Shown piece after piece: positions 9,020-17,023 of a DNA stretch of 40,914 bases. Each line of letters opens with the position of its first letter. Position 1 is the stretch's first letter. The translations under genes were made by a program, and so were the position numbers. A model generated the notes under the pieces. That model had not been told where the DNA came from, did not search any database, and worked only from the letters and a program-made list of their open reading frames with translations. The stretch lies in assembly GCA_016713125.1 (NCBI GenBank), contig JADJPT010000033.1, positions 1 through 40,914 on the forward strand, given 5' to 3'. The DNA comes from Betaproteobacteria bacterium (GTDB lineage: Bacteria > Pseudomonadota > Gammaproteobacteria > Burkholderiales > SG8-39).

Positions 9020-9445
9020 ATGAAATTCGAAAAGGACCAGCCGGCCGAATTCCGCCACATCGACGACATGGAATGGGAGACCCTGCGTTTCCCCGGACAG
9101 CACAGCAAGATGCTGTTCCATCCGCGCCCGGAAGACCCCACCCAGCCCAACGCCGGCTTCGTGCGCTACGAGGCGGGCGCCCACCACCCGCTGCACCGCC
9201 ACGATTTCGCCCAGGTCTGGTACGTGCTCGAGGGCACCTTCAAGATCGGCAAGCGCACCTGCGGACCCGGCACCATGATCCGCTACGCCGACCCGCACTA
9301 CGAGGACGACCTGTCGACCGAGACCGGCGGCCTGATGCTGTTCGTCCAGTACCAGGGCCCGACCACCGGCAAGGGACCGATCTACGACGGGCGCTTCAAC
9401 ATGGAAAAGCGCAAGGACCTGTCCGAAGAGAACCTGGCCGTCTGA
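9020..9445 (+). CDS. small single-domain cupin (ChrR-like)
   Basis: A 141-residue one-barrel cupin. The first cupin motif, HHPLHRHDFAQVWYVLEG, has the metal-binding histidines and glutamate in the expected places. The second, near GTMIRYADPHYEDD, is less regular. It most resembles ChrR-type or general cupin_2 proteins of unknown substrate. ATG 9020 has AGGAGC ten bases upstream and a palindromic promoter region further up. No catalytic role can be claimed: such proteins may bind small ligands, act as dioxygenases or serve as sensors. The next gene starts nine bases after this stop and may be cotranscribed. Confidence 0.75.
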   Translation: MKFEKDQPAEFRHIDDMEWETLRFPGQHSKMLFHPRPEDPTQPNAGFVRYEAGAHHPLHRHDFAQVWYVLEGTFKIGKRTCGPGTMIRYADPHYEDDLSTETGGLMLFVQYQGPTTGKGPIYDGRFNMEKRKDLSEENLAV

Positions 9446-9453
9446 TCCCGGCC

Positions 9454-10272
9454 ATGCGCCGCGCGGCGCTGCGCAGCGCCCTGGCGCTGCTGGCCTGCGC
9501 TGCCGCCGCGCTGCCGGCCGGCGCGCAGGCGCAATCGGCGCAGTCGGCGCAGTCGGCGCAGACCGCGGCCGGCGGCCGCGGCGCGGTGGTCATCGAACTC
9601 AAGGGTTTCCTGCGCACCGAGGTGGTGGCGCAGCTGCGGCAGGCGCTGGAAGGCGCGGATCGCGAGCGCTTCCCGGCCGGCGCCATCCTGCTGCTGGACA
9701 GCCCCGGCGGCGAAGCCGAAGTCGGCATGCAGATCGGGCGCATGGCGCGCGCGGCCAACGCACACGCCTTCGTGCGCGGGCGCTGCGCCAGCGCCTGCGT
9801 GCTGATTCTGGCCGGCAGCGTGCTGCGCGCGGCACCGACCGGCGCGGTCGGCCTGCACCGCCCGCAACTGGCGCTGCGCCCGCGCAGCGGCCCCATCGTG
9901 CCGCTCGAAGCCGGCGACAGATCCGGCAGCGATCCGCGCGCCGTCGCACTGCTCGACGAGGTGCAGAAGCGCATGCAGGCCTACCTCGAGGAGATGGGCA
10001 TGCCCGGGACGCTGTGGGAGGCCATCATGGCGGTGCCCGCGGGCGGCACGCGCTACCTCACGCGCGAGGAACTGAAGTCCTACGGCCTGCTGGGCTTCGA
10101 CGCCGATTACGCGCGGATGCGCGCCGGCAGCGCCGCGCGCCGCCTGAACCTGCCCGAGGAAGAGTACGCGCGCCGCACGCTGGACACGCAGAACCGCTGC
10201 GTGGACGCCGCCCCGGCGCAGAGCGCCACCGAGTTCGCGCGCTGCTACCGGCGCACGCTGGAGGCACCGTGA
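9454..10272 (+). CDS. exported ClpP/crotonase-fold protein (COG3904-like)
   Basis: A 272-residue protein with a signal peptide (MRRAALRSALALLACAAAAL, cleavage near AGA) followed by a ClpP-like fold. LLLDSPGGEAEVGMQIGR matches the glycine-rich oxyanion strand of ClpP. GRCASACVLILAG places a serine at the nucleophile position, and VGLHRPQ gives a histidine where the catalytic His is expected. This fits the periplasmic ClpP-like proteins often annotated COG3904. Protease activity is plausible but not shown. Just after the signal peptide the residues QSAQSAQSAQ come from a short 9-base tandem repeat. Its TGA overlaps the GTG of the transporter gene by four bases (GTGA), so the two are probably coupled. 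Confidence 0.75.
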   Translation: MRRAALRSALALLACAAAALPAGAQAQSAQSAQSAQTAAGGRGAVVIELKGFLRTEVVAQLRQALEGADRERFPAGAILLLDSPGGEAEVGMQIGRMARAANAHAFVRGRCASACVLILAGSVLRAAPTGAVGLHRPQLALRPRSGPIVPLEAGDRSGSDPRAVALLDEVQKRMQAYLEEMGMPGTLWEAIMAVPAGGTRYLTREELKSYGLLGFDADYARMRAGSAARRLNLPEEEYARRTLDTQNRCVDAAPAQSATEFARCYRRTLEAP

Positions 10273-11797
10273 ACGCCGCGCCCCTGTTGCGCCGGTTGCT
10301 GCTGACCGGCTTCGCACTGTCGGTTGCCGCCGCGCCGCCGGCACAGGCCGAAGACGCGCTGAAGATCGGCTCCAAGCGCTTCACCGAGTCGTACATCCTC
10401 GGCGAACTGCTGCTGCGCACGGCCTCGGGCGGCGGGCCGGCCGTGCACAAGCCGGGGCTGGGCAATACCGGCATCCTCTACGAAGCGCTGCGCAGCGGCG
10501 CGATCGACGTCTATCCGGAGTACAGCGGCACCATCGTGCGCGAGATCCTCAAGCGCGCCGACCGCCCGGCCTCGCCGAGATCAATCGCGCGCTGGCCCCG
10601 CGCGGGCTGGCCGCCTCGCTGCCGCTGGGTTTCGAGAACAGCTATGCGCTGGGCGTGCGCGAGGCGCTGGCCGGCAAGCTCGGCCTGCGCAGGATCTCCG
10701 ACCTGGCCGCGCATCCCGGGCTCAAGCCCGGCCTGTCGCAGGAGTTCCTCGCGCGCCGCGACGGCTGGCCGGGACTGTCGCGCGCCTACGGCCTGGCGGC
10801 GATCAAGCCGGTCGGCCTGGAACACGGGCTGGCCTACGAGGCCATGGCGCAGTACCGCATCGACCTGATGGACCTGTACACCACCGACGCCAAGATCGAG
10901 CGTTACGCGATCCGCGTGCTCGAGGACGACAGGCGTTACTTCCCGAGTTATGCGGCGCTGCTCCTGCATCGCAGCGACGCGCCGCAACGCCATGCCGCGC
11001 AATGGCGCGCGCTGGCCACGCTGGAGGGCCGCATCGATGCGGCGCGCATGCGCGCCATGAACGCCGCCGCCGAGCTCGACGGGCGCAGCTTCGCCGAGGC
11101 CGCGGCGCTGTTCGATGCCGCGCCGGCGGACGTTGCCGACGATGCGGCGGCCGAGGCCGCAGCGCCGCGCGGCCTGCTCGACGCGCTGTTCGCGCCCGAC
11201 CTGCTGCGCCTGACCCGCGAGCACCTGCTGCTGGTGTTCGGCGCGCTGGCCGCCAGCGTGATCGTCGGCGTTCCGCTGGGCGTGGCCGCGGCGCGCCGGC
11301 CGCGACTGACGCAGCCCATCTTCGCCCTGGTCGGCGTGGTGCAGACCATCCCCTCGCTGGCGCTGCTGGCGTTCCTGATCGCCGCGCTGGGCGCCATCGG
11401 CCTGCTGCCCGCGGCGCTGGCGCTGTTCCTGTACGGCCTGCTGCCCATCGTGCGCGGCACGCACGCCGGCATGCTGGGCGTGAGCGAAGGGCTCAAGCAG
11501 GCCGCGCTGGCGCTCGGCCTGACGCCGGCGCAGCGCCTGCGCTACGTCGAGTTGCCGCTGGCACGCCTGCCGCTGCTGGCCGGCATCAAAACCTCGGCGG
11601 TGATCAACGTCGGCACGGCCACCATCGCGGCCTTCGTCGGCGCCGGCGGCTACGGCGAGCGCATCGCCTCGGGACTGGCGCTGAACGACAGCCGCATGCT
11701 GCTGGCGGGCGCCCTGCCGGCGGCCGCGCTCGCGCTGGCCATTCAGGGAGTGTTCGAGCTCATGGAACGGCGCTGGAGGCGCGGCGCGCCCGCATAG
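10269..11797 (+). CDS. OpuC-type ABC transporter, binding protein fused to permease, one frame shift
   Basis: After restoring one missing base near 10565–10575 this gene encodes about 509 residues. The N-terminal half is a signal peptide and an OpuAC/OpuCC-type quaternary-amine binding domain: KIGSKRFTESYILGELL, GNTGILYEALRSGAIDVYPEYSGT, ENSYALGVREAL and a C-terminal YRIDLMDLYTTDAKIERY. The C-terminal half, from about residue 310, is a permease of the OpuCB/ProW type with the EAA-like loop SEGLKQAALALGLTPAQRL. Fusions of these two parts are known, including the ergothioneine importer EgtU, where the permease comes first; here the binding domain comes first. No ATPase gene is in the window, so it must come from elsewhere. 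GTG start overlaps the upstream stop. Ligand candidates are betaine, choline, or, given the neighbour, ergothioneine/selenoneine. Confidence 0.82.
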
Positions 11798-11827
11798 CCC
11801 ATTTGCGCGGCGGCGCGCGGCCGGCGC

Positions 11828-13054
11828 TCAGAGCGCCGCGCTGCGAAAGCCGCAGAAGATGTCCGCGCGTTCCGGCTTGTAGAAATTGCGCCAGGTCCGT
11901 CGTATCAGCCGCGCCGGCGTGACGAAGCTGCCGCCGCGCAGCACGCGGTGCTCCTCCGCGAACCAGGGCGCGGAATACTCCTTGTACGGATCGGCGGAGA
12001 ACTGCGGATAGGGCGCGAAGCGGCTCGCCGTCCATTGCCACAGCGCGCCCGGCGCGAAATCCGCCGGATGCAGACTCGCGGCGCGCTCCCATTCCGCCTC
12101 GCCGGGCAGCCGACGGCCGGCCCAGCGGCACCAGGCCTCGGCCTCGTGGGCGCTGACGTGCATGACCGGTTCGTCGCCGGCCAGCGGCTCGAGGCGATCG
12201 AAGCGGCGCACCTGCCAGCCATCGCCATCGCGCTGCCAGTAGCGCGGATGCGCGAGCCGCAGTCCCTCGCGCAGGGACCAGCCGGCTTCGCTCCAGCAGT
12301 CGCGTCGCGCATAGCCGCCGTCGGCCACGAAGGCGGCGAACTCGGCGTTGCTCACCGGCCGGCGCGCGATGGCGAAGGACGGCAGCTCGATGTCGTGCGC
12401 CCACTTCTCGTTGTCGAACACGAAGCCGCTGCGCGGCGCCGCGCCCAGCCTGCAGGTCCCGGCCGGGATCTCAAGGTCGGACTGCGCCTGCGGCATGGCC
12501 GCCGGGCCGCGCGCGCCCGTCGGCGCCGGATACCCCAGCGTCTGCCAGGTGTAGGCATAGGCCTCGTTGTGCATGTCCTGGTGCAGGATGCCGAGCTGCA
12601 CGAAATAGGCAAGCGCGTCGTCGGGCGCCTGTGCGCCCACGGCCGGCTTCGACGCCTCTAGCGCGGCGTGCACGCCTTCGAGCACGCGCTGCAGGTAGGC
12701 CTGCGTGGCCGCCAGGTCCGGCAGCGGCAGCGACCAGCGCGTGTCGTGCGCGACGCGCGCCGAATCGTAGAGCCGGTCGGCGCCGGGCAGCATGGACGCA
12801 AGCGCGAAATCGCCGTCGCGGTGCAGCCAGAACTCGTGGAACCACGCCAGGTGGCCCAGCTCCCAGAGCGGCGGATTGACGATCGACAGCAGCGGCACCT
12901 GCAGGCGCGCGCCGGCGGCGCAGGCCAGCAACGCCTGCGTGCGCGCCTGCGTCTCGCGCAGCCAGGCCTGCAGGACTTCGGCCGGCGGGTGCGGACGGTA
13001 CAGGGAAAAGTCGGGCCACTCGGGGCGCCGCGCCGCGGCTGCTATATTGATCAT
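11828..13054 (-). CDS. senA: EgtB-family non-heme iron C–S/C–Se bond-forming enzyme, probable selenoneine synthase SenA
   Basis: A 408-residue EgtB-type enzyme. The N-terminal DinB-like domain carries the iron triad: His68 in ELGHLAWF and the motif HQDMHNE (His158, His162, Glu164). The C-terminal FGE-sulfatase domain ends in CGFRSAAL. EgtB and SenA both join a sulfur or selenium donor to hercynine; SenA uses a seleno-sugar made by SenB. The divergent neighbour is a SenB-type glycosyltransferase, starting only 20 bases away, which is why SenA is preferred over EgtB. The start ATG 13054 begins MINIAAAARRPEW; the open frame upstream runs into senB on the other strand and is ignored. No EgtD (hercynine maker) or SelD/SenC gene lies in the window. 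Assignment to SenA rather than EgtB is inference from context. Confidence 0.78.
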   Translation of the reverse strand: MINIAAAARRPEWPDFSLYRPHPPAEVLQAWLRETQARTQALLACAAGARLQVPLLSIVNPPLWELGHLAWFHEFWLHRDGDFALASMLPGADRLYDSARVAHDTRWSLPLPDLAATQAYLQRVLEGVHAALEASKPAVGAQAPDDALAYFVQLGILHQDMHNEAYAYTWQTLGYPAPTGARGPAAMPQAQSDLEIPAGTCRLGAAPRSGFVFDNEKWAHDIELPSFAIARRPVSNAEFAAFVADGGYARRDCWSEAGWSLREGLRLAHPRYWQRDGDGWQVRRFDRLEPLAGDEPVMHVSAHEAEAWCRWAGRRLPGEAEWERAASLHPADFAPGALWQWTASRFAPYPQFSADPYKEYSAPWFAEEHRVLRGGSFVTPARLIRRTWRNFYKPERADIFCGFRSAAL

Positions 13055-13074
13055 CTCTACGCCATGAACACGCC

Positions 13075-14067
13075 GTGAACGCACTGCGCATCCTGATTGT
13101 AACGCCCGCCCCGCCGGGCACGCGGCACGGCAACCGCACCACGGCGCTGCGCTGGGCGCGCCAGCTGCGCGCACTCGGCCATCGCGTGCAGATCGCCACG
13201 CAATGGACGAACGCGGGGCGCGGCGGCGCACGCCACGACCTGCTGATCGCGCTGCACGCGCGACGCAGCCACGCTTCGCTCGCCGCCTGGAAGGCCGCCC
13301 ATCCGCAGCGGCCCGCGGTGCTGGTGCTCACCGGCACCGACCTGTACCGCGACATCCGCAGCGATGCCGAGGCGCGCGCATCGCTGCGCCTGGCCGACCG
13401 GCTGGTGGTGCTGCAGGCCGAGGGCCTCGCCGAACTGCGCCCCGCGCTGCGCGCCAAGGCCTGCGTGATCCACCAGTCGGTGCCGCCCGGCCGCCGGCAC
13501 GCGCCGCCGAAGTCCTATCTGCTGGTCAGCGTGCTGGGCCACCTGCGCGAGGAGAAGGACCCGTTCCGCGCCGCGCTGGCGCTCTCGCACCTGCCGGCGC
13601 ACAGCCGCGTGCGGGTGGTCCACCTGGGCGGCGCGATGAGCCCGCCGTACGCTCGTGAGGCGCGCGCGCTGATGCGCGGCGAACCGCGCTATCGCTGGCT
13701 GGGCGAGCTCGGCCACGCGCAGGCCATGCGCTGGCTGGCGCGCAGCCATGCCATGGTGATTTCCAGCCACATGGAAGGCGGCGCCCACGTGGTGTCCGAA
13801 GCCATCGCGCTGGGCGTGCCGGTGATCGCATCGAAGGTGTCCGGCAACGTCGGGCTGCTGGGCGCCGAGTATCCGGGCTACTACCGCGTCGGCGACGAGC
13901 TGGCGCTGGCCGCGCTGCTGTCGCGCTGCGAGAACGAGCGCGGCTTCCTGGACGCGCTGGGCCGCGCCGTGCGCGCTCGGCGCGCGCTCACCGCGCCGCG
14001 CGCCGAGCGGCGCGCGCTGCAGGACCTGCTGCGCGGCCTGCCGCGACGATCGGCCGCCGATGCCTAG
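13075..14067 (+). CDS. senB: TIGR04348-type glycosyltransferase, probable selenosugar synthase SenB
   Basis: A 330-residue GT-B glycosyltransferase. The opening ILIVTPAPPGTRHGNRTTA, then ALHARRSHAS, LTGTDLYRDI and ADRLVVLQAEGL, match the family recognised as SenB. SenB couples selenophosphate to a UDP-sugar to give a seleno-sugar for SenA. The C-terminal donor-binding segment HMEGGAHVVSEAIALGVPVI is intact. The start is GTG 13075; an ATG at 13064 opens only a four-residue reading frame (MNTP) whose stop overlaps this GTG, which could couple translation. It is divergent from senA with 20 bases between starts, so their promoters must overlap or lie in each other's coding ends. A −10-like TATATT at 13043–13048 would serve this gene. 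Its stop shares a CTAG with the next convergent gene. Confidence 0.82.
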   Translation: MNALRILIVTPAPPGTRHGNRTTALRWARQLRALGHRVQIATQWTNAGRGGARHDLLIALHARRSHASLAAWKAAHPQRPAVLVLTGTDLYRDIRSDAEARASLRLADRLVVLQAEGLAELRPALRAKACVIHQSVPPGRRHAPPKSYLLVSVLGHLREEKDPFRAALALSHLPAHSRVRVVHLGGAMSPPYAREARALMRGEPRYRWLGELGHAQAMRWLARSHAMVISSHMEGGAHVVSEAIALGVPVIASKVSGNVGLLGAEYPGYYRVGDELALAALLSRCENERGFLDALGRAVRARRALTAPRAERRALQDLLRGLPRRSAADA

Positions 14068-15251
14068 GCGGTCACATCATGCCCGTAGATCCACTCGATC
14101 TTGTAGGTGTGCTTGGACGGGTCGGTAAAGCGCTGCAGCGCGTAACGGAAGTTGCGCTTCACCTGCGCCAGGGGGGAATGCAGGTGGTTCTCCACCGAGC
14201 GTGCGCGCGCCAGCAACTGCACGCGCGCGGTGCGCTCGCGCCGCTCCGCCTCGTAGGCCTTCAGCGCAGCGGGCACGTCCCCCGGATGCCGCGCCAGGCT
14301 TGCCGCGACGGCATAGCCATCCTCGATGGCCATGCACGCACCCTGCGCCAGGTAGGGCAGCATGGGGTGCGCCGCGTCACCCAGCAGGGTCACGGCGCCC
14401 TGCGTCCAGCGCGGCAGCGGATCGCGGTCCAGCAGCGCCCATTTGAGGTAGCGATCGGATTTCGCGATCAGCTCGCGCACCGTCGGATGCCAGTGCTTGT
14501 AGCGCTCGATCAGTTCGTTGCGGTCGCCCTCGAACTTCCACGATTCCGAACGCCATTCCGGCGCCTCGCACATGGCCACCCAGTTCACCAGCTTGCCGCC
14601 GCGCACGTAGTAGTAGATGAAGCTTGCTCCGGGGCCGAACCAGACCACCATGTCCGGGGAGATGGCGCCCGGCGGCATGGCCTCGGCGGGCACCAGGCCC
14701 CGCCAGCAGACGTTGCCGGTGAAGCGCGGCGATTCCTCGCCCATCAGGGCGGCGCGCACGACCGAATGCACGCCGTCTGCGCCGACCACCGCGTCGCTGG
14801 CGAGTTCGCTGCCGTCCTCGAGCACCACGCTGGCGCCCTGCGGGCCGATGCGCACCTTGCTGCACTTGGCGCCCAGGCGCACATGCTCGGCGGGCACCGC
14901 TTGCTGCAGCACGCGGTGCAGGTCGGCGCGATGAAAACCGTAATAGCCCGCCCCATAGGCCGCGTGCAGCGGCCCCTTGAGCCGTGTCGAGGACAGCACG
15001 CGGCCGCTCTTCCAGCTGCGGATCACGTGGCTGCCCGGTTCGAAGGCGACGTCGAGCACGGCTTTCTCCAGGCCCAGTGCACGCATCACCTTCATGGCGT
15101 TGGGGCTGAGCTGAACGCCGGCGCCGATCTCGCCCAGTTCGCCGGCCTGCTCGAGCACCGTGACTTCGCAGCCGTGCTTGAGCAGTGCGGCGGCCGCGGT
15201 GAGACCACCCAGCCCCGCGCCGACCACCGTGACCTTGAGTTTGCCCGTCAT
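14064..15251 (-). CDS. FAD-dependent aromatic monooxygenase, salicylate-hydroxylase type
   Basis: A 395-residue single-component flavoprotein monooxygenase that probably hydroxylates an aromatic acid with NAD(P)H and oxygen. The FAD fold VVGAGLGGLTAAAALLKHG is at residues 8–27. The NAD(P)H/FAD motif GADGVHSVVR is mid-protein and the GD motif LLGDAAHPMLPYLAQG is near residue 300. It belongs with salicylate 1-hydroxylase, 3-hydroxybenzoate 6-hydroxylase and 6-hydroxynicotinate monooxygenase, which cannot be told apart by eye. ATG 15251 overlaps the dienelactone hydrolase stop (ATGA) and has GAGGAA nine bases upstream. It is the last gene of a leftward five-gene operon. Its TAG shares CTAG 14064–14067 with the senB stop on the other strand. 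Confidence 0.87.
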   Translation of the reverse strand: MTGKLKVTVVGAGLGGLTAAAALLKHGCEVTVLEQAGELGEIGAGVQLSPNAMKVMRALGLEKAVLDVAFEPGSHVIRSWKSGRVLSSTRLKGPLHAAYGAGYYGFHRADLHRVLQQAVPAEHVRLGAKCSKVRIGPQGASVVLEDGSELASDAVVGADGVHSVVRAALMGEESPRFTGNVCWRGLVPAEAMPPGAISPDMVVWFGPGASFIYYYVRGGKLVNWVAMCEAPEWRSESWKFEGDRNELIERYKHWHPTVRELIAKSDRYLKWALLDRDPLPRWTQGAVTLLGDAAHPMLPYLAQGACMAIEDGYAVAASLARHPGDVPAALKAYEAERRERTARVQLLARARSVENHLHSPLAQVKRNFRYALQRFTDPSKHTYKIEWIYGHDVTA

Positions 15252-15949
15252 TTCGGATTCCTCGTGTACCAGTTGATGAAGTTGAGCGTTCGCGCCCAGG
15301 CTTCCTGCGCGGCCACCGGCCGGTAGGCGGGACGGAAGTCCTCGTCGAACGCGTGCGGCGCCCCGCCATAGCGGAAGATCTCGTGGACTCTGCCGGCGGC
15401 GTCCAGCGCGTGCTCCAGCGCATCGACGTCGGCCGCCGGCACGAAGCGGTCCGCCGTGCCGTAATGGGAGAGCAGCGGGGCGCGCAACTGCGCGACCCGC
15501 TCCAGCGGCGCGATTCCATTGCCCTTGCCATCCGGGGCGTTGCGCACCGAGCCGTAGTAATTGACCACGGCTGCAACGCCGTCGAGAGTGCAACCGGAAA
15601 GCATCGCGTAGGTGCCGCCGATGCAGAAGCCCAGCACGGCGATGCGTCCGGAATCGACGCCCGGCCGGCGGCGCAGGCCGTCGAGCGCGCGCGCCGCAGC
15701 CTCCAGCACGGCGGCTTCCGACAACGAAGCCACCGCCTGCAGGATGGCCGCCGGCGTGGACAGATCGGGCGGGCGACCCGCCTCGGCGTGATAGTCCACC
15801 GCCTGCACCGCGTAGCCCTGACCGGAGAGCCTCGCGGCGACGCGCCGGATGTATTCGTTGACGCCCGCGATCGCCGGCAACAGCAGCACACCCGGCGCGG
15901 CCGCCCCGCCACCGGGTGCGGCCGTATACAGGTCGTCGGCAGCGGTCAT
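15248..15949 (-). CDS. dienelactone hydrolase family protein
   Basis: A 233-residue alpha/beta hydrolase of the dienelactone hydrolase type, which opens lactone rings formed in chloroaromatic or related catabolism. The nucleophile elbow GFCIGG has cysteine, as in true dienelactone hydrolases. The acid is Asp in HYGTADRFVP and the base His in GGAPHAFDED, so the Cys-Asp-His triad is complete. No signal peptide is seen. Both ends overlap their neighbours by ATGA, tying it to the Bug gene before and the monooxygenase after. It probably acts on a ring-derived lactone in the same route. The natural substrate is unknown, and other roles (carboxymethylenebutenolidase-like esterase) are possible. Confidence 0.87.
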   Translation of the reverse strand: MTAADDLYTAAPGGGAAAPGVLLLPAIAGVNEYIRRVAARLSGQGYAVQAVDYHAEAGRPPDLSTPAAILQAVASLSEAAVLEAAARALDGLRRRPGVDSGRIAVLGFCIGGTYAMLSGCTLDGVAAVVNYYGSVRNAPDGKGNGIAPLERVAQLRAPLLSHYGTADRFVPAADVDALEHALDAAGRVHEIFRYGGAPHAFDEDFRPAYRPVAAQEAWARTLNFINWYTRNPK

Positions 15950-16947
15950 TGCGGCGCCACCCCGGCGTCTTTCAACAGCTTCTGCCAGAGCAGTATGTCG
16001 CCCTTGATCTGCTCGGCGAGCTGTTCGGGCGAACCGCTCGTCAACTGCATGTTGTTGAAGTTCGCCATGCGCGCGCGAAACGCGGGGTTGCGCGTGATCT
16101 CATTGATCTCGCGCGAGAGCCGATCGACGATCGGCTTGGGCGTGCCGCCGGGCGCCACCACCCCGAACCAGAAGGACAGGTCGTAGCCGGCCAGCCCGGA
16201 CTCGGCCATGGTCGGCACGTCGGGCAGCGAATCCAGGCGCTGCGAACTGGTGACCGCCAGCAAGCGCACCTTGCCGGCCTGCACCTGCGGCAGGAAGGCA
16301 CCGCCGTCGAAAATCATGCTCACCCTCCCGTTGATCAGGTCCGGCAGGGCGGTGGTCGTGCCCTTGTAGGGCACGTGCAGGATATCGATGCCAGCCATGC
16401 TCTTGAAGGTCTCTCCGGCGATGTGCAGGGAGCTGCCGTGGCCCAGCGAGGCGAAACTGAGCTTGCCCGGATTGGCCTTGGCATGGGCGATCAGCTCCTT
16501 GACCGACTTCACCGGCAGATCCGCATTCACCATCAGGAACAGCGGCAGCTGGAAGGTCATCGCGATCGGACTGAAGTCCTTCACCGGATCGTACGGCAGC
16601 TTCTTGAACGCGCTGGCGTTCAGCGCCAGGCTGGAGACGCTGGCCAGCAGCAGCGTGTAACCGTCGGCCGGCGACTTGGCCGCCGCCTCGGTGCCGATGA
16701 TCAGGCTGCCCCCGGGCTTGTTCTCCGCCACCACCGGCTGCCCCACGCGTTCCGACAAGGCCTGGCCCAGCGTCCGCGCGTAGGTGTCGGCCATGCCGCC
16801 GGGCGGATAGGGAATGACGAACTTGATGGGTTTGGCGGGGTAGGCCTGGGCCCCGGCTTCCTGTACACCGAAAACAATCAGTGCACATGCGCTCAGCACG
16901 CAGGCCGTGGTCCAGCGCTTCAGGTGCGGCAGTTTCGCTTTCAGCAT
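15946..16947 (-). CDS. tripartite tricarboxylate transporter substrate-binding protein (Bug family)
   Basis: An intact 333-residue periplasmic binding protein. The signal peptide covers about residues 1–34 (hydrophobic ACVLSACALIVFGV, cleavage after AGA). Mature protein opens YPAKPIKFVIPYPPGGMAD, followed by VVAENKPGGSLIIGTE, KKLPYDPVKDFSPIA and PDVPTMAESGLAGYD, all family signatures. ATG 16947 has GGAG seven bases upstream. It sits inside the aromatic operon, so its ligand may be the aromatic or dicarboxylic compound processed by the flanking enzymes. No TctA/TctB genes are present. It lies 76 bases after the phenol-type monooxygenase and overlaps the hydrolase gene by ATGA. Confidence 0.92.
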   Translation of the reverse strand: MLKAKLPHLKRWTTACVLSACALIVFGVQEAGAQAYPAKPIKFVIPYPPGGMADTYARTLGQALSERVGQPVVAENKPGGSLIIGTEAAAKSPADGYTLLLASVSSLALNASAFKKLPYDPVKDFSPIAMTFQLPLFLMVNADLPVKSVKELIAHAKANPGKLSFASLGHGSSLHIAGETFKSMAGIDILHVPYKGTTTALPDLINGRVSMIFDGGAFLPQVQAGKVRLLAVTSSQRLDSLPDVPTMAESGLAGYDLSFWFGVVAPGGTPKPIVDRLSREINEITRNPAFRARMANFNNMQLTSGSPEQLAEQIKGDILLWQKLLKDAGVAPQ

Positions 16948-17023
16948 CTTGTCTCCTCGGGTTCGCCGGTTGTTCCGGTCATTCTTGATTGGGATGCATG
17001 CTCGATCATTTCGGGGAACCGGC

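Noticed and set aside
9531..9565. 9-bp repeat in the ClpP-like gene as a separate element
   Set aside because: It is a short in-frame SAQ repeat in a linker, explained by slippage, without other signs of mobility.
13055..13231. 59-residue extension of SenA
   Set aside because: It is antisense to senB and has no similarity; the EgtB fold starts near MINIAAAARR.
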